Shown here: positions 8,631 through 17,045 of the stretch, piece by piece
How positions within the stretch are numbered: position 1 is the stretch's first letter
Layout of the letters: each line of letters begins with the position of its first letter
Assembly: GCA_024710825.1 (NCBI GenBank)
Contig: JANJUA010000072.1
Coordinates: 1-31,031 of the forward strand
Reading direction: 5' to 3'
Source of the DNA: Solirubrobacteraceae bacterium
Lineage (GTDB): Bacteria > Actinomycetota > Thermoleophilia > Solirubrobacterales > Solirubrobacteraceae
DNA: 31,031 nt
The notes under the pieces: generated by a model
What the model was told of the DNA's origin: nothing
Seen by the model: only the letters and a program-made list of their open reading frames with translations
Databases searched by the model: none
Translations under genes and position numbers: made by a program

Positions 8631-8923
8631 GTCGCCTGTAGCTGGCGCCGGATCCGGATCTCGCCGTAGAGCGACCCCGGCGGGCCGAGCGTCACGATCG
8701 TCACGAGCAGGAACCACCAGCCCCAGCGCCGCTCCAGCGAGCCGATGCCGATCATCACGCACAGCCCCACGAAGCCGAAGCCGTGCAGCGGCCCGAGGAC
8801 GTCCACGACGCCCTCGGCGTCGGTGATGGCGGCGATCACGAGCGGCACGAGCAGCACCGCGTCGACGATGGCGACCCACTTGATCCAGTCGAGTCGGCGA
8901 AGCGTGGTCTGGCGGTCGTTCAT
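8621..8923 (-). CDS. DUF3817 integral membrane protein
   Basis: This is a small membrane protein (100 aa) with about three hydrophobic helices. It has the family pattern GPLHGFGFVGL in the middle helix and a final segment ending in GEIRIRRQL, typical of DUF3817 proteins of Actinobacteria. Function is unknown for the family. The ATG at 8923 is chosen because the N-terminus (MNDRQTTLRR) is compatible with a cytoplasmic start. A longer reading frame continues upstream but would run over the bifunctional-nuclease gene on the other strand. A TACGCT box 9 nt upstream (8933-8938, minus strand) could be its -10 element. Confidence 0.8.
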   Translation of the reverse strand: MNDRQTTLRRLDWIKWVAIVDAVLLVPLVIAAITDAEGVVDVLGPLHGFGFVGLCVMIGIGSLERRWGWWFLLVTIVTLGPPGSLYGEIRIRRQLQATPA

Positions 8924-8953
8924 GGCCCGGCCAGCGTAGTGGGTACCCGGCGC

Positions 8954-8959
8954 TATGCT
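8954..8959 (+). promoter_or_regulatory. Possible -10 element for the bifunctional nuclease gene
   Basis: TATGCT fits the actinobacterial -10 pattern TANNNT and lies 39 nt before the GTG start. A clear AGGAG ribosome-binding site follows at 8988-8992, 6 nt from the start. No convincing -35 is seen. Confidence 0.35.
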
Positions 8960-8998
8960 CGACCGTAAGTCCTCCGGAACCTCCCCCAGGAGACCGAC

Positions 8999-9490
8999 GT
9001 GCAGGAGATGGTGATCTACGGCGTGAGCTTCGACATGGTCGGCAAGCAGCCGATCGTGCTGCTGAAGGCCGTCGACTCGAACAAGTTCCTGCCCATCTGG
9101 ATCGGGCACCCCGAGGCCGCGGCGATCCTCATGAAGCTCCAGGGCGCCTCGACCCCCCGACCGATGACCCACGACCTCCTGTGCGACATGCTGGGCGAGC
9201 TCGAGGTCAAGTGCACGCAGGTGTCCGTCACCGAGCTGCGCGAGAACACGTTCTTCGCCTCGATCACGCTGACCGTCAACGGCCGCGAGCTGGAGATCGA
9301 CTCGCGCCCGTCCGACGCGCTCGCCCTCGCCGTCCGCTCCGGCGCGCCGATCTTCGCGGCCGAGGAGGTCATCGCGGAGTCCGCGATCGAGTTCGAGCAC
9401 GACGTCGAGGACACCGAGGAGGTCGTCGAGAAGTTCAAGGACTTCCTCGACCAGGTCACGCCGGAGGACTTCGCCGCCGGCGACCAGTAG
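8999..9490 (+). CDS. Bifunctional nuclease family protein (BFN/DUF151)
   Basis: This is a 163-aa protein of the bifunctional nuclease (BFN) family. Some members have been reported to degrade both RNA and DNA, but the cellular role in bacteria is poorly defined. Recognisable parts are the N-terminal MVIYGVSFDMVGKQPIVLL, the LPIWIGHPEAAAI core strand-helix, and the RPSDALALAVRSGAPIF signature. An acidic tail (EHDVEDTEEVVEKF) follows. The GTG start is supported by AGGAG 6 nt upstream. It is monocistronic and converges on ddl, with only 6 bases between the stops. Identification is firm; activity is not shown by sequence. Confidence 0.92.
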   Translation: MQEMVIYGVSFDMVGKQPIVLLKAVDSNKFLPIWIGHPEAAAILMKLQGASTPRPMTHDLLCDMLGELEVKCTQVSVTELRENTFFASITLTVNGRELEIDSRPSDALALAVRSGAPIFAAEEVIAESAIEFEHDVEDTEEVVEKFKDFLDQVTPEDFAAGDQ

Positions 9491-9496
9491 GGCGGC

Positions 9497-10432
9497 TCAG
9501 GCGGCCACGGCCGCCAGCTCGACGAGCCGCGCGATGAGCTCGTCGAACGGCATCCCGGCGGCGTCGGCCGCCTGCGGCAGCAGCGACGTGTCGGTCAGCC
9601 CCGGCACGGAGTTGACCTCCAGGACGCAGAGCTCGCCGGTCTCCCGGTCGCGCATGAGGTCGACGCGCGCGAAGCCGCGGCAGCCGAACAGCCGCCACAC
9701 CTCCAGCGCGAGCTCCTGCGCCCGCTCGGTCTCGCCGTCCGGCAGCTGGGCCGGGCAGACGAACCGCGTGCGCCCGATCTCGTAGCGGGCCTCGAAGTCG
9801 TAGAAGTCGTCCTCGACCGGCACCGCCTCCACGATCGGCAGCGCGACGCCGTCGACGACCGACACCGCCAGGTCGCTGCCCGCCACGTAGCGCTCGAGCA
9901 GCACCTTGCGGTCGTAGGAGAACGCGGCGACGAGCGCGCTCGGCATCGCCGCCGCGTCGGAGGCGAACTTGATCCCGATCGCGCTGCCGCCCCGCGCCGG
10001 CTTGACGACCACGGGGAACGCGAGCCGCCCCTCGATGACCGGGAGCGCGTCGGCGGCGCCCAGCTCCCGGAACGCGCCCTCGCTGAAGCCGTAGAAGTCG
10101 GGCGTCGGGATGCCGGCGTCGCGCATGAGGTGCTTCGCGAGCACCTTGTCCCAGCAGCGCGCGCACGACGACGGCCCCGGGCCGGTGTACGGCACGCCGA
10201 GGATCTCCAGCAGCTCCTGCACGGTGCCGTCCTCGCCCTCGCGCCCGTGGAGCGCCACGAACGCGACGTCGGGCTCCGTCTCGCGCAGCCGCCGCACGAG
10301 GTCGCTGCGGACGTCGATGCCGACCACGTCGTGGCCGAGGCGCTCCAGCGCGTCCTCGACCCGGGCGCCCGACCGTAGCGAGATCTGGCGCTCGAGCGAG
10401 CGCCCGCCCTTGAGGACCGCGATCCGGCTCAC
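9497..10432 (-). CDS. ddl: D-alanine--D-alanine ligase
   Basis: This is a cytoplasmic ATP-grasp ligase that makes the D-Ala-D-Ala dipeptide of peptidoglycan (311 aa, usual length). The N-terminal AVLKGGRSLERQISLRSG has the Ddl first motif. It is followed by VALHGREGEDGTVQ, the ATP-grasp loop GGSAIGIKF, and the Mg/nucleotide motif LEVNSVPGLTDTSL near the end. The GTG start at 10432 overlaps the stop of the upstream aminotransferase (GTGA, 10429-10432), so its translation depends on that gene. Chromosomal Ddl rather than a Van-type ligase is favoured by context, since no vanH/vanX homologues are present; substrate preference is not proven by sequence. Confidence 0.93.
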   Translation of the reverse strand: MSRIAVLKGGRSLERQISLRSGARVEDALERLGHDVVGIDVRSDLVRRLRETEPDVAFVALHGREGEDGTVQELLEILGVPYTGPGPSSCARCWDKVLAKHLMRDAGIPTPDFYGFSEGAFRELGAADALPVIEGRLAFPVVVKPARGGSAIGIKFASDAAAMPSALVAAFSYDRKVLLERYVAGSDLAVSVVDGVALPIVEAVPVEDDFYDFEARYEIGRTRFVCPAQLPDGETERAQELALEVWRLFGCRGFARVDLMRDRETGELCVLEVNSVPGLTDTSLLPQAADAAGMPFDELIARLVELAAVAA

Positions 10433-11811
10433 TCCGAACCCCGCGCTCGGCGCTCCTCGTCGCGACGCCGGGGCAGGTGCAGCACGTCCGCGAGGTCCTC
10501 CGGCGCCGCGGGCTCGTCGGCCGCCGCCGCCGTCGGCGTCGAGCCGGTCAGCGTGCCGTAGAGCGCCACCTGCTCCTGGACGATCCGGCCGATCCGTCGC
10601 ACGCCCTCGCGGATGTCGTCGTCGCCGACGTAGGAGAAGTTCAGCCGCATCGACGATCCGCCGCGTCCGTCGAGGTAGGCGCCGCGGCCGGGCACGAACG
10701 CCACGTTCTCCTCGAGCGCCCGCGCGAGCAGGTCGGTGGTGTCGATGAAGTCGGGCAGGGTGGCCCACAGGAACAGCCCGCCCTGCGGGCGCGTCCAGGT
10801 CGCGTCGGGACCGAAGAACTCGTCGAGCGACTCGAGCATGACGTCGCGCCGGCGGCGGTAGCGCTCCTTGAAGGCCGCCAGCAGCGACGGCCACTCGCCG
10901 GAGCGGAAGTACGCGGAGACGAAGAGCTGCGTCAGCGAAGAGGAGCACAGGTCGGCCGCCTGCTTGCCGATGTTGAGCTTCTGGTACACCGGCTGCGGCG
11001 CCACCGCCCAGCCGAGCCGCACGCCGGCGGAGAGGATCTTCGAGAAGGTGCCGAGGTAGACGACGAACTCGCCGCCGTCGAGCGAGTACAGCGTGGGCAG
11101 CGGGTCGCCCTCGTAGCGCAGCAGCCCGTACGGGTTGTCCTCGAGCACGAGCAGCTCGCGCTCGCGCGCCACCTCCACCAGCCGCTTGCGCCGCGGCAGC
11201 GACATCGTCACGCCGGCCGGGTTGTGGAAGGTCGGGACGGTGTAGATGAACTTCGGCCGCCTGCCCTCGCGGGCGAGCCGGTCCAGCGTCGCCTCGAGCT
11301 CGTCGACGCGCATGCCGTCGCCGTCCATCGCGATCTGCACGACGTCGGCCTCGTAGGAGCCGAAGCACGGCACCGCGCCCGGGTAGGTCGGCGCCTCGGC
11401 GATGACGACGTCGCCCGGGTCGACGAGCGTGCGGCAGAAGAGGTCGATGACCTGCTGCCCGCCGGTGGTGACGAGGATGTCCTGCGGGTCGACGCCGATC
11501 GTGCCCTCGGCGGCCATCACCTCGACGATCGCCTCCTTGACGTCCTCGAGGCCCTCCGTGGGCCCGTACTGCAGCGCCCGCGTGTGCGAGTCGGCGGCGA
11601 CGGTCGCCATCACCTTCGCCATCACCTCGGCGGGGAAGACCGTCATGTCCGGCGCTCCGCCGGCGAGCGAGATGATGTCCTCGCGGGCGATCACCGCCAT
11701 GAGGTCGCGCATCGCCGAGCTCTTCATCACGTTCGTGCGCGTGCTGAACAGGGCGGCGTAGCGCTCGAGGTCGCGGGCCGAGCGCGAGCCGGTGGGAGGA
11801 CGTGAGGTCAT
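10429..11811 (-). CDS. PLP-dependent aminotransferase (2-aminoadipate/MocR-like class I fold, no HTH)
   Basis: This is a class I/II aminotransferase (460 aa) resembling LysN/2-aminoadipate transaminases and the catalytic half of MocR regulators, but without a winged-helix domain. It has LAGGAPDMTVFP near the N-terminus, the TTGGQQVIDL cofactor-loop motif, NPAGVTMS, the Schiff-base lysine K258 in GTFSKILSAGVRLGW, and MRLNFSYV with the carboxylate-binding Arg. A charged, Ala/Pro-rich tail of about 45 residues is extra. It is directly coupled to ddl, suggesting a shared link to amino-acid supply for the wall, although such enzymes often act on aromatic, branched-chain or aminoadipate substrates. 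Divergent from the DUF4126 operon, with 39 bases between. Confidence 0.9.
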   Translation of the reverse strand: MTSRPPTGSRSARDLERYAALFSTRTNVMKSSAMRDLMAVIAREDIISLAGGAPDMTVFPAEVMAKVMATVAADSHTRALQYGPTEGLEDVKEAIVEVMAAEGTIGVDPQDILVTTGGQQVIDLFCRTLVDPGDVVIAEAPTYPGAVPCFGSYEADVVQIAMDGDGMRVDELEATLDRLAREGRRPKFIYTVPTFHNPAGVTMSLPRRKRLVEVARERELLVLEDNPYGLLRYEGDPLPTLYSLDGGEFVVYLGTFSKILSAGVRLGWAVAPQPVYQKLNIGKQAADLCSSSLTQLFVSAYFRSGEWPSLLAAFKERYRRRRDVMLESLDEFFGPDATWTRPQGGLFLWATLPDFIDTTDLLARALEENVAFVPGRGAYLDGRGGSSMRLNFSYVGDDDIREGVRRIGRIVQEQVALYGTLTGSTPTAAAADEPAAPEDLADVLHLPRRRDEERRARGSE

Positions 11812-11850
11812 GTCGTGGGCACCGCCGGGTAGTTTGACAGCCCCGGACCC

Positions 11851-12441
11851 ATGCGCCTCTTCCTCGACATCTGCACCGGCATCGGGCTTTCCGCCGCGGC
11901 CGGCCTACGCCCGTTCCTGCCCGCCCTGGTCGCGGGCGCGCTCGCGGGCGCCAACCTCGGCATCGACTTCGACGGCACGGACTTCGCGTTCCTCGAGTCC
12001 GGCGCCTTCCTGCTCGTCATGCTCGTGCTGCTCGTCGCGACGATCGTCGCGCAGCGCCGCTGGGGCATCGAGGCGGTCGAGTCAGGCCCGCTCGGAGCGG
12101 CCCTGGCCGGCATCTCGATCGCGCTCGGCGCCGTCCTCTTCGCCGCCACGCTCCAGGACCACGGCTACGCCTGGTGGCCCGGGATCATCGCGGGCGCGGC
12201 GATCGCCGCCGTCGCGCAGCTCGCGGTCCGCAGCCTGTTCGCCCGCATCCGCGCCCGCGCCGACCGGGGCGTCAGCGAGTCGCTGGTCGTCTTCCAGGAC
12301 CTGGGCGGGCTCGTCGCCGCGGCCGCCGCGATCCTCGTGCCGCCGATCTCGCTGCTGCTGGCCGGCTTCCTCGGCACGCTGTACGCCGGCGGCAGGCGGC
12401 GCGGCGAGAAGAAGTACGCGGGCCTCCGCATCCTCCGGTGA
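11851..12441 (+). CDS. DUF4126 membrane protein
   Basis: This is a 196-aa membrane protein with about five hydrophobic segments. The opening GIGLSAAAGLRPFLPALV and the closing LLLAGFLGTLYAGGRRRGEKKYAGLRILR region are characteristic of DUF4126 proteins. Function unknown; the family is widespread next to envelope genes. The start ATG has no clear ribosome-binding site. A TAGTTT box at 11830-11835 could serve as -10. It heads an operon with the phosphodiesterase-like enzyme, whose GTG overlaps its stop (12438-12441). Confidence 0.85.
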   Translation: MRLFLDICTGIGLSAAAGLRPFLPALVAGALAGANLGIDFDGTDFAFLESGAFLLVMLVLLVATIVAQRRWGIEAVESGPLGAALAGISIALGAVLFAATLQDHGYAWWPGIIAGAAIAAVAQLAVRSLFARIRARADRGVSESLVVFQDLGGLVAAAAAILVPPISLLLAGFLGTLYAGGRRRGEKKYAGLRILR

Positions 12442-13886
12442 AGCTCGTCCTCACGGTCATCGACGGCTGCAAGCCCTCGATGCTCGAGAGGGCGATCGCG
12501 ACGGGCCGCGCGCCCGCGCTCGCCGCGATCGTCGAGCGCGGCGCCTACGTCGACGACCTCGTCGCCGCGTTCCCGTCCGTCACGCCCGTGTGCGCGGCGT
12601 CGATCGCCACCGGGGTCGGGCCGGACCGCCATCACATCCCGTCGATGAACTGGTACTCGCGGGCCGAGGGCCGCTACGTCGAGTACGGCTCGAGCTTCGG
12701 CGCGTCGCGGCGCTTCGGCATCACCCGGCAGCTCACCGACACCGTCTACAACATGAACGGCCACCACCTGTCGCGCGACGTGCGCACGGTGTTCGAGCTG
12801 CTCGACGACGCGGACCTCCGCACGGCCGGCACCACGTACCTCATGTACCGCGGGCGCCACGAGCACCAGGTCGCCCGCGACACCGTGCTGGCCCGCGCGG
12901 CCGGCACGCTGCTGCGCCATCCGGTCATGGGCCCGCGGGAGCTCTTCTACGCCGACGTCTTCGCCAGCCGCCGCACGCCGTGCCGCTCGCAGCTCGGCCT
13001 GCCGGGCGTACGCGACAAGCACTCCGGCTGCGTCGCCGAGTACCTCGTGCGGGAGGATCTCTTCGACTTCCTGCTGCTGTCGCTGCCCGACAACGACACC
13101 CACTCGCACAGGCACGGCCCGCACGCGCAGGTCGAGTCGATCGCCGAGGCCGACCGCCAGATCGTGCGGATGATGGAGGCCGGCGGCGGCGTGGACGCGT
13201 TCCTCGACGAGCACGCGATGATCGTCATGGCCGACCACTCGCACACGTCCGTCGAGTCGGTGGTCCGGCTGCACGACGTCTTCGAGGACCGCGACGTCCT
13301 CGCGCCCACCACGCTGAACGCCGACGACGCCGAGATCGCGCTGTGCCCCGCCCAGCGCGCCGGCATGGTCTACGCCCTGCGCGAGGAGGGCCGCGGGGCG
13401 CTCGTCCCGAGGATCGTCAGGACGGCGCGGGCGGTGGACGGGATCGACCTCGTGATGTGGCGGACGTCCAGCGGCGAGGGCGCGATCGCGAGCGGCGATC
13501 GCGAGCTGCGCTTCGCGCCCGGCAGCGACGCGGTCGACCGCCGCGGCGAGCGCTGGAGCTTCGAGGGCGACCTCGACGTGCTCGGCGCGCGCCTCGAGGA
13601 CGGCCGCCTGCTGTCGCCCGCCTATCCGGACGCGCTCGGGCGCGTCTGGTCGGCTCTCACGACCCCCACCGCGGGCGACGTCCTGCTCAGCGCGGGCCCG
13701 GGCTACGAGTTCGCCGACTGGGGCGGGATGGCCCACGTCGGCGGCGGCAGCCACGGCTCCCTGCACGCCGGCGACTCCCTCGGCGTTCTCGCCTGGTGCG
13801 GGACGGGAGCCGCGACGCGCGACGCGCGCGAGGAGTGGGCGCTGCGCGACGTCCTGCCGATGGTCGCCGAGCACTTCGAGGTGTGA
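12438..13886 (+). CDS. Alkaline-phosphatase superfamily enzyme (NPP/type I phosphodiesterase-like)
   Basis: This is a 482-aa metalloenzyme of the alkaline-phosphatase superfamily. The two-metal site can be traced: D9 in VIDGCKP, nucleophile T49 in PSVTPVCAAS, D218 and H222 in PDNDTHSH, D266-H267 in MADHSH, and late H439/H443 in GGGSHGSLHAG. This pattern is that of nucleotide pyrophosphatase/phosphodiesterases, which cleave phosphodiesters or phosphoesters. No signal peptide is evident, so it may be cytoplasmic. It is flanked by two integral-membrane proteins and coupled to both by GTGA overlaps (12438-12441 and 13883-13886). A role in lipid-linked or envelope sugar-phosphate metabolism is an inference from context only. 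Confidence 0.87.
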   Translation: MKLVLTVIDGCKPSMLERAIATGRAPALAAIVERGAYVDDLVAAFPSVTPVCAASIATGVGPDRHHIPSMNWYSRAEGRYVEYGSSFGASRRFGITRQLTDTVYNMNGHHLSRDVRTVFELLDDADLRTAGTTYLMYRGRHEHQVARDTVLARAAGTLLRHPVMGPRELFYADVFASRRTPCRSQLGLPGVRDKHSGCVAEYLVREDLFDFLLLSLPDNDTHSHRHGPHAQVESIAEADRQIVRMMEAGGGVDAFLDEHAMIVMADHSHTSVESVVRLHDVFEDRDVLAPTTLNADDAEIALCPAQRAGMVYALREEGRGALVPRIVRTARAVDGIDLVMWRTSSGEGAIASGDRELRFAPGSDAVDRRGERWSFEGDLDVLGARLEDGRLLSPAYPDALGRVWSALTTPTAGDVLLSAGPGYEFADWGGMAHVGGGSHGSLHAGDSLGVLAWCGTGAATRDAREEWALRDVLPMVAEHFEV

Positions 13887-15598
13887 GCCCCGTGCGCCGG
13901 TGGGCCACGGCGGCCGCGCTGCTCGTGGCGCTCCTGCTGGCCGCGGCGCCGGCCGCGGTCGCGCAGTCGTCGGCTTCCGCATCGCAGTCGCCGGCCACCC
14001 GCACGGATCCCAACGCGCTCACCAGCCCGCCGTCGCTCACCGAGCGCCCGCCGCTGCGCAAGCGGACCGGCGAGGAGGTGCGCGCGACGGCGGAGGCGAT
14101 CCCGAAGATACGCGAGGCGCGCGCCGAGCACCCCCGCTCCACCAGCCGGGTGTTCCTCAAGGGGGTCGACCGCTGGCAGGTCTCCTTCTACGCCCGCGAC
14201 GGCGGCGAGATCGGCCAGGTGACCATCCAGGACGCGACCGGAGCCGTGCTGGAGGCCTGGACCGGCCCGCAGGTCGCGTGGACGATGGCCCGCGGCTACG
14301 AGGGGGCGTTCGGGCGCAAGGCGAACGCGCTCTACATATGGCTGCCGCTGCTCGTCGCCTTCGTGCTTCCGTTCGTCGACCCGCGGCGCCCGCTGCAGAT
14401 GCGCCACCTCGACCTGCTGATGCTGTGCTCGCTGTCGGTCTCGCTGGCGTTCTTCAACCACGGCGACATCGACGCCTCCGTGCCGCTGAGCTACCCGCCG
14501 CTGCTGTACCTACTGGGGCGGCTGCTGTGGATCGGCTACGCGCGCCCGCGCCGGCCGCCCGAGCCGCTGCGCCTCCTGGGGGGTGGGCGGGGCGTCTACT
14601 GGCTCGCCGTCGCCACGATCTTCCTGGTCGGCTTCCGCATCGGGCTGAACGTCACCGACTCCAACGTCATCGACGTCGGCTACTCCGGCGTGATCGGCGC
14701 CGACCGGCTGAGCAGCGGGGAGGACCTCTACGGCGGCTGGCCGCGCGACAACGAGCACGGCGATACCTACGGCCCGGTCAACTACCTCGTCTACGTCCCG
14801 TTCGAGCTGATCTGGCCGTGGTCGGGGACCTGGAACGACCTGCCGGCCGCCCACGGCGCCGCCGTGGTCTTCGACCTCCTCTGCTTCGCCGGCATGTTCC
14901 TGCTCGGGCGCCGGATCCGCGGCAACGCGCTGGGCGTGGTGCTCGCCTACGCCTGGGCGAGCTTCCCGTTCACGCTCTTCTCGTTGGCGACGAACTCCAA
15001 CGACGCCCTCGTCGCGGCGCTCCTCATCGGGACGCTGCTCGTCGCCGCCCGGCCGGCCGCGCGCGGCGCCGGTGCCGCGCTGGCCGGGCTGACGAAGATC
15101 GCCCCGCTGGCGCTCGTGCCGCTGCTCGCCGCGCACGGAGGCCTGCGGCCCGGGACGGTCGCCCGCTTCGCGCTGGGCTTCGCGGCGGTGGCCGCCGTGG
15201 CGATGCTGCCGATCTGGCTGCAGGGCGACCTCGGGCTGGTCTGGGAGCGCACCGTCGGCTTCCAGCTCGACCGCGGCGCGCCTTTCTCGATCTGGGGCCT
15301 CTACGGCGGCCTCGACGTGCCGCAGCGCATCGTCCAGGGGACCGCGGTCCTGTTCGCGGTGGCGGCCGCGTTCCTGCCGCGCCGCCGGGACCTGATCGGC
15401 CTGGCGGCCGTCGCCGGCGCAATCCTGCTCGCGCTCCAGCTCGGCACGACGTACTGGTTCTACCTGTACGTGGTCTGGGTGCTGCCGTTCGCGTTCGTCG
15501 CGCTGCTGGGCCGCGACGGGGAGCTCAGCCCCGCTCCAGCACCTGCTCGATCGCATCCGCCCGCAGAGGCTGCGAGCAGCTCACCAGCACCCCCATGA
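13883..15598 (+). CDS. Polytopic GT-C-like (GT87/DUF2029-like) membrane protein with N-terminal PepSY-like domain
   Basis: This 571-aa protein starts with a signal sequence (residues 4-29, ending AVAQS). An extracytoplasmic segment with a PepSY-like motif follows (QVTIQDATGAVLEAWTG, about 113-130), then about ten membrane helices. DSNVIDVGYSGVIGADRLSSG followed by a Y-G-P-V-N-Y segment and TNSNDALVA is reminiscent of polyprenol-phosphate-dependent mannosyltransferases of the GT87/DUF2029 type. It lacks an obvious loop-1 DD motif, so catalysis is uncertain. GTG 13883 overlaps the previous stop (GTG 13892 is an alternative). The last 74 bases overlap the convergent YmdB-type gene, and the Pro/Ala/Ser tail encoded there looks dispensable. 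Probably acts on envelope glycans together with its two coupled neighbours. Confidence 0.75.
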   Translation: MSPVRRWATAAALLVALLLAAAPAAVAQSSASASQSPATRTDPNALTSPPSLTERPPLRKRTGEEVRATAEAIPKIREARAEHPRSTSRVFLKGVDRWQVSFYARDGGEIGQVTIQDATGAVLEAWTGPQVAWTMARGYEGAFGRKANALYIWLPLLVAFVLPFVDPRRPLQMRHLDLLMLCSLSVSLAFFNHGDIDASVPLSYPPLLYLLGRLLWIGYARPRRPPEPLRLLGGGRGVYWLAVATIFLVGFRIGLNVTDSNVIDVGYSGVIGADRLSSGEDLYGGWPRDNEHGDTYGPVNYLVYVPFELIWPWSGTWNDLPAAHGAAVVFDLLCFAGMFLLGRRIRGNALGVVLAYAWASFPFTLFSLATNSNDALVAALLIGTLLVAARPAARGAGAALAGLTKIAPLALVPLLAAHGGLRPGTVARFALGFAAVAAVAMLPIWLQGDLGLVWERTVGFQLDRGAPFSIWGLYGGLDVPQRIVQGTAVLFAVAAAFLPRRRDLIGLAAVAGAILLALQLGTTYWFYLYVVWVLPFAFVALLGRDGELSPAPAPARSHPPAEAASSSPAPP

Positions 15599-16310
15599 GC
15601 CACGGGTCGTCCTCGGAGGTCTCGAAGCGCACCGGAAGCTGTGTCAGCATCGCCTCGATCGCCTGCTCCTTGCGGACGCCGATGACCCCGCCGCGCGGCC
15701 CGGTCATGCCGACGTCGGTGATGTAGGCGCTGCCGCCGGGCAGCACCCGCAGGTCCGCGGTCGGCACGTGCGTGTGCGTCCCCACCACGGCGGTGACGCG
15801 GCCGTCGAGGTGCCAGCCGAGCCCGATCTTCTCGCTCGTCGCCTCGGCGTGGACGTCGACGAGGATGTGGTCGACCTTCCCGCGCAGCTCGGCGACGGCG
15901 GCGTCCGCCTCGGGGAACAGCGGCCGGCCCGCCTGGAGGAAGAGGTTGCCGGAGAGGTTGACCACGCCGAGGCGCACGCCGTCGCGCTCGACGACCGTCA
16001 CGCCCCGCCCCGGGTGCGAGCGCAGGTAGTTCGCCGGCCGCACGATCCGCCGCTCCCGGTCGAGGTACGGGTAGATCTCGCGGCGCTTGTAGGCGTGGTT
16101 GCCGAGCGTCACCGCGTCGACGCCGTGGGCGAAGAGCTCGTCGGCGATCTTCGGCGTGATTCCGAGGCCGCCCGCCGAGTTCTCGCCGTTGACCACGACG
16201 AAGGTGGGGTCCAGGCGCTCGCGCAGCTCCGGCAGCAGCTTCAGCAGCGTGCGGCGGCCGAGGCCCCCGACCACGTCGCCTATGAAGAGGATGCGGACCT
16301 CTGACGGCAT
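15525..16310 (-). CDS. YmdB-type metallophosphoesterase (TIGR00282 family)
   Basis: This is a calcineurin-like phosphoesterase of the YmdB family (261 aa), whose Bacillus member hydrolyses 2',3'-cyclic nucleotides. Dinuclear-metal motifs are present: FIGDVVG at the N-terminus, NGENSAGGLG, the catalytic-histidine region TLGNHAYKR, VDVHAEATSEK and VGTHTHVPTAD. The run TDVGMTGPRGGVIG is a strong family signature. The ATG at 16310 gives the standard N-terminus. A TACTGT box 8 nt upstream (16319-16324, minus strand) may be the -10. It is divergent from the ABC exporter genes (33-base gap) and overlaps the 3' end of the GT-C-like gene by 74 bases. Confidence 0.93.
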   Translation of the reverse strand: MPSEVRILFIGDVVGGLGRRTLLKLLPELRERLDPTFVVVNGENSAGGLGITPKIADELFAHGVDAVTLGNHAYKRREIYPYLDRERRIVRPANYLRSHPGRGVTVVERDGVRLGVVNLSGNLFLQAGRPLFPEADAAVAELRGKVDHILVDVHAEATSEKIGLGWHLDGRVTAVVGTHTHVPTADLRVLPGGSAYITDVGMTGPRGGVIGVRKEQAIEAMLTQLPVRFETSEDDPWLMGVLVSCSQPLRADAIEQVLERG

Positions 16311-16330
16311 GGGACCGCACAGTACGGCAG

Positions 16331-16336
16331 TAGCCT
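16331..16336 (+). promoter_or_regulatory. -10 element for probable leaderless ABC ATPase transcript
   Basis: TAGCCT lies 7 nt before the GTG at 16344 in a 33-base divergent intergenic region. This spacing would put transcription initiation at the start codon. No -35 consensus is visible. Confidence 0.45.
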
Positions 16337-16343
16337 GCGCGCC

Positions 16344-17045
16344 GTGAGCACCGAGGCGCGGGGCGTGACGAAGCGATTCGGCGAGCGGATCGCCCTGCGC
16401 GACGTCTCGCTCTCCGTCGCCGAGGGCGAGCTGCTCGCCATCATCGGGCCCAACGGGGCGGGCAAGACCACGCTCCTGTCCATCCTCGCGGGGATCCTCG
16501 AGCCCGACGCCGGCGAGCTCAGCCGCCCGATGCGCGAGATCGGCTGGGTCCCGCAGCAGCCGGCGGTCTACGGCAAGCTCTCCGTGCGCGAGAACCTGCT
16601 GCTGTTCGCGCGCCTGGAGAGGGTGGCCGACCCCGCCGCGGTGGTCGAGCGGATGCTCGCCCAGACCGGCCTGGCCGACCGGGCCGACGACGAGCTGGGC
16701 ACGCTGTCGGGCGGCAACCGCCAGCGCGTGAACATCGCGGTCGGCCTGCTCGCCGACCCGCCGGTGCTGCTCCTCGACGAGCCGAGCTCGTCGCTCGACC
16801 CGCGCCAGCGCGAGCGCCTGTGGCGGTTCGTCGACGGCCTGGCTCGGGAGAACCGCACGGCGGTGGTCTTCACAACGCACAACGTCGCCGAGGCCGAGCG
16901 CTGGGCCGATCGGGTCCTGGTCCTCGCCGACGGCGAGGTGGTGTTCACCGGCACGCCCGCGGAGCTGCGCACGGCCGAGCACCACGAGGAGCGCACCGAC
17001 TTCGAGGGCGCGTTCGTGCGCTTCCTGCGGGAGCGGGGGCATTGA
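16344..17045 (+). CDS. ABC transporter ATP-binding protein (CcmA-type, ABC-2 system)
   Basis: This is the cytoplasmic ATPase of an export-type or drug/natamycin-like ABC-2 transporter (233 aa). Walker A is GPNGAGKTT (35-43), signature LSGGN (121-125), Walker B LLLDEPSSSLD (from 142), and H-loop THN near 178. The short length without a TOBE domain fits exporter ATPases. The GTG start has no leader room for a strong Shine-Dalgarno sequence; a TAGCCT box 7 nt upstream points to leaderless expression. The stop overlaps the permease TTG start (17042-17045). Substrate unknown. Confidence 0.93.
   Translation: MSTEARGVTKRFGERIALRDVSLSVAEGELLAIIGPNGAGKTTLLSILAGILEPDAGELSRPMREIGWVPQQPAVYGKLSVRENLLLFARLERVADPAAVVERMLAQTGLADRADDELGTLSGGNRQRVNIAVGLLADPPVLLLDEPSSSLDPRQRERLWRFVDGLARENRTAVVFTTHNVAEAERWADRVLVLADGEVVFTGTPAELRTAEHHEERTDFEGAFVRFLRERGH

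Noticed and set aside
12165..13982. Long minus-strand open frame (605 codons) opposite the phosphodiesterase gene
   Set aside because: The plus strand carries all alkaline-phosphatase-superfamily metal motifs in frame; the minus product is repetitive Arg/Ala/Val with no domain.
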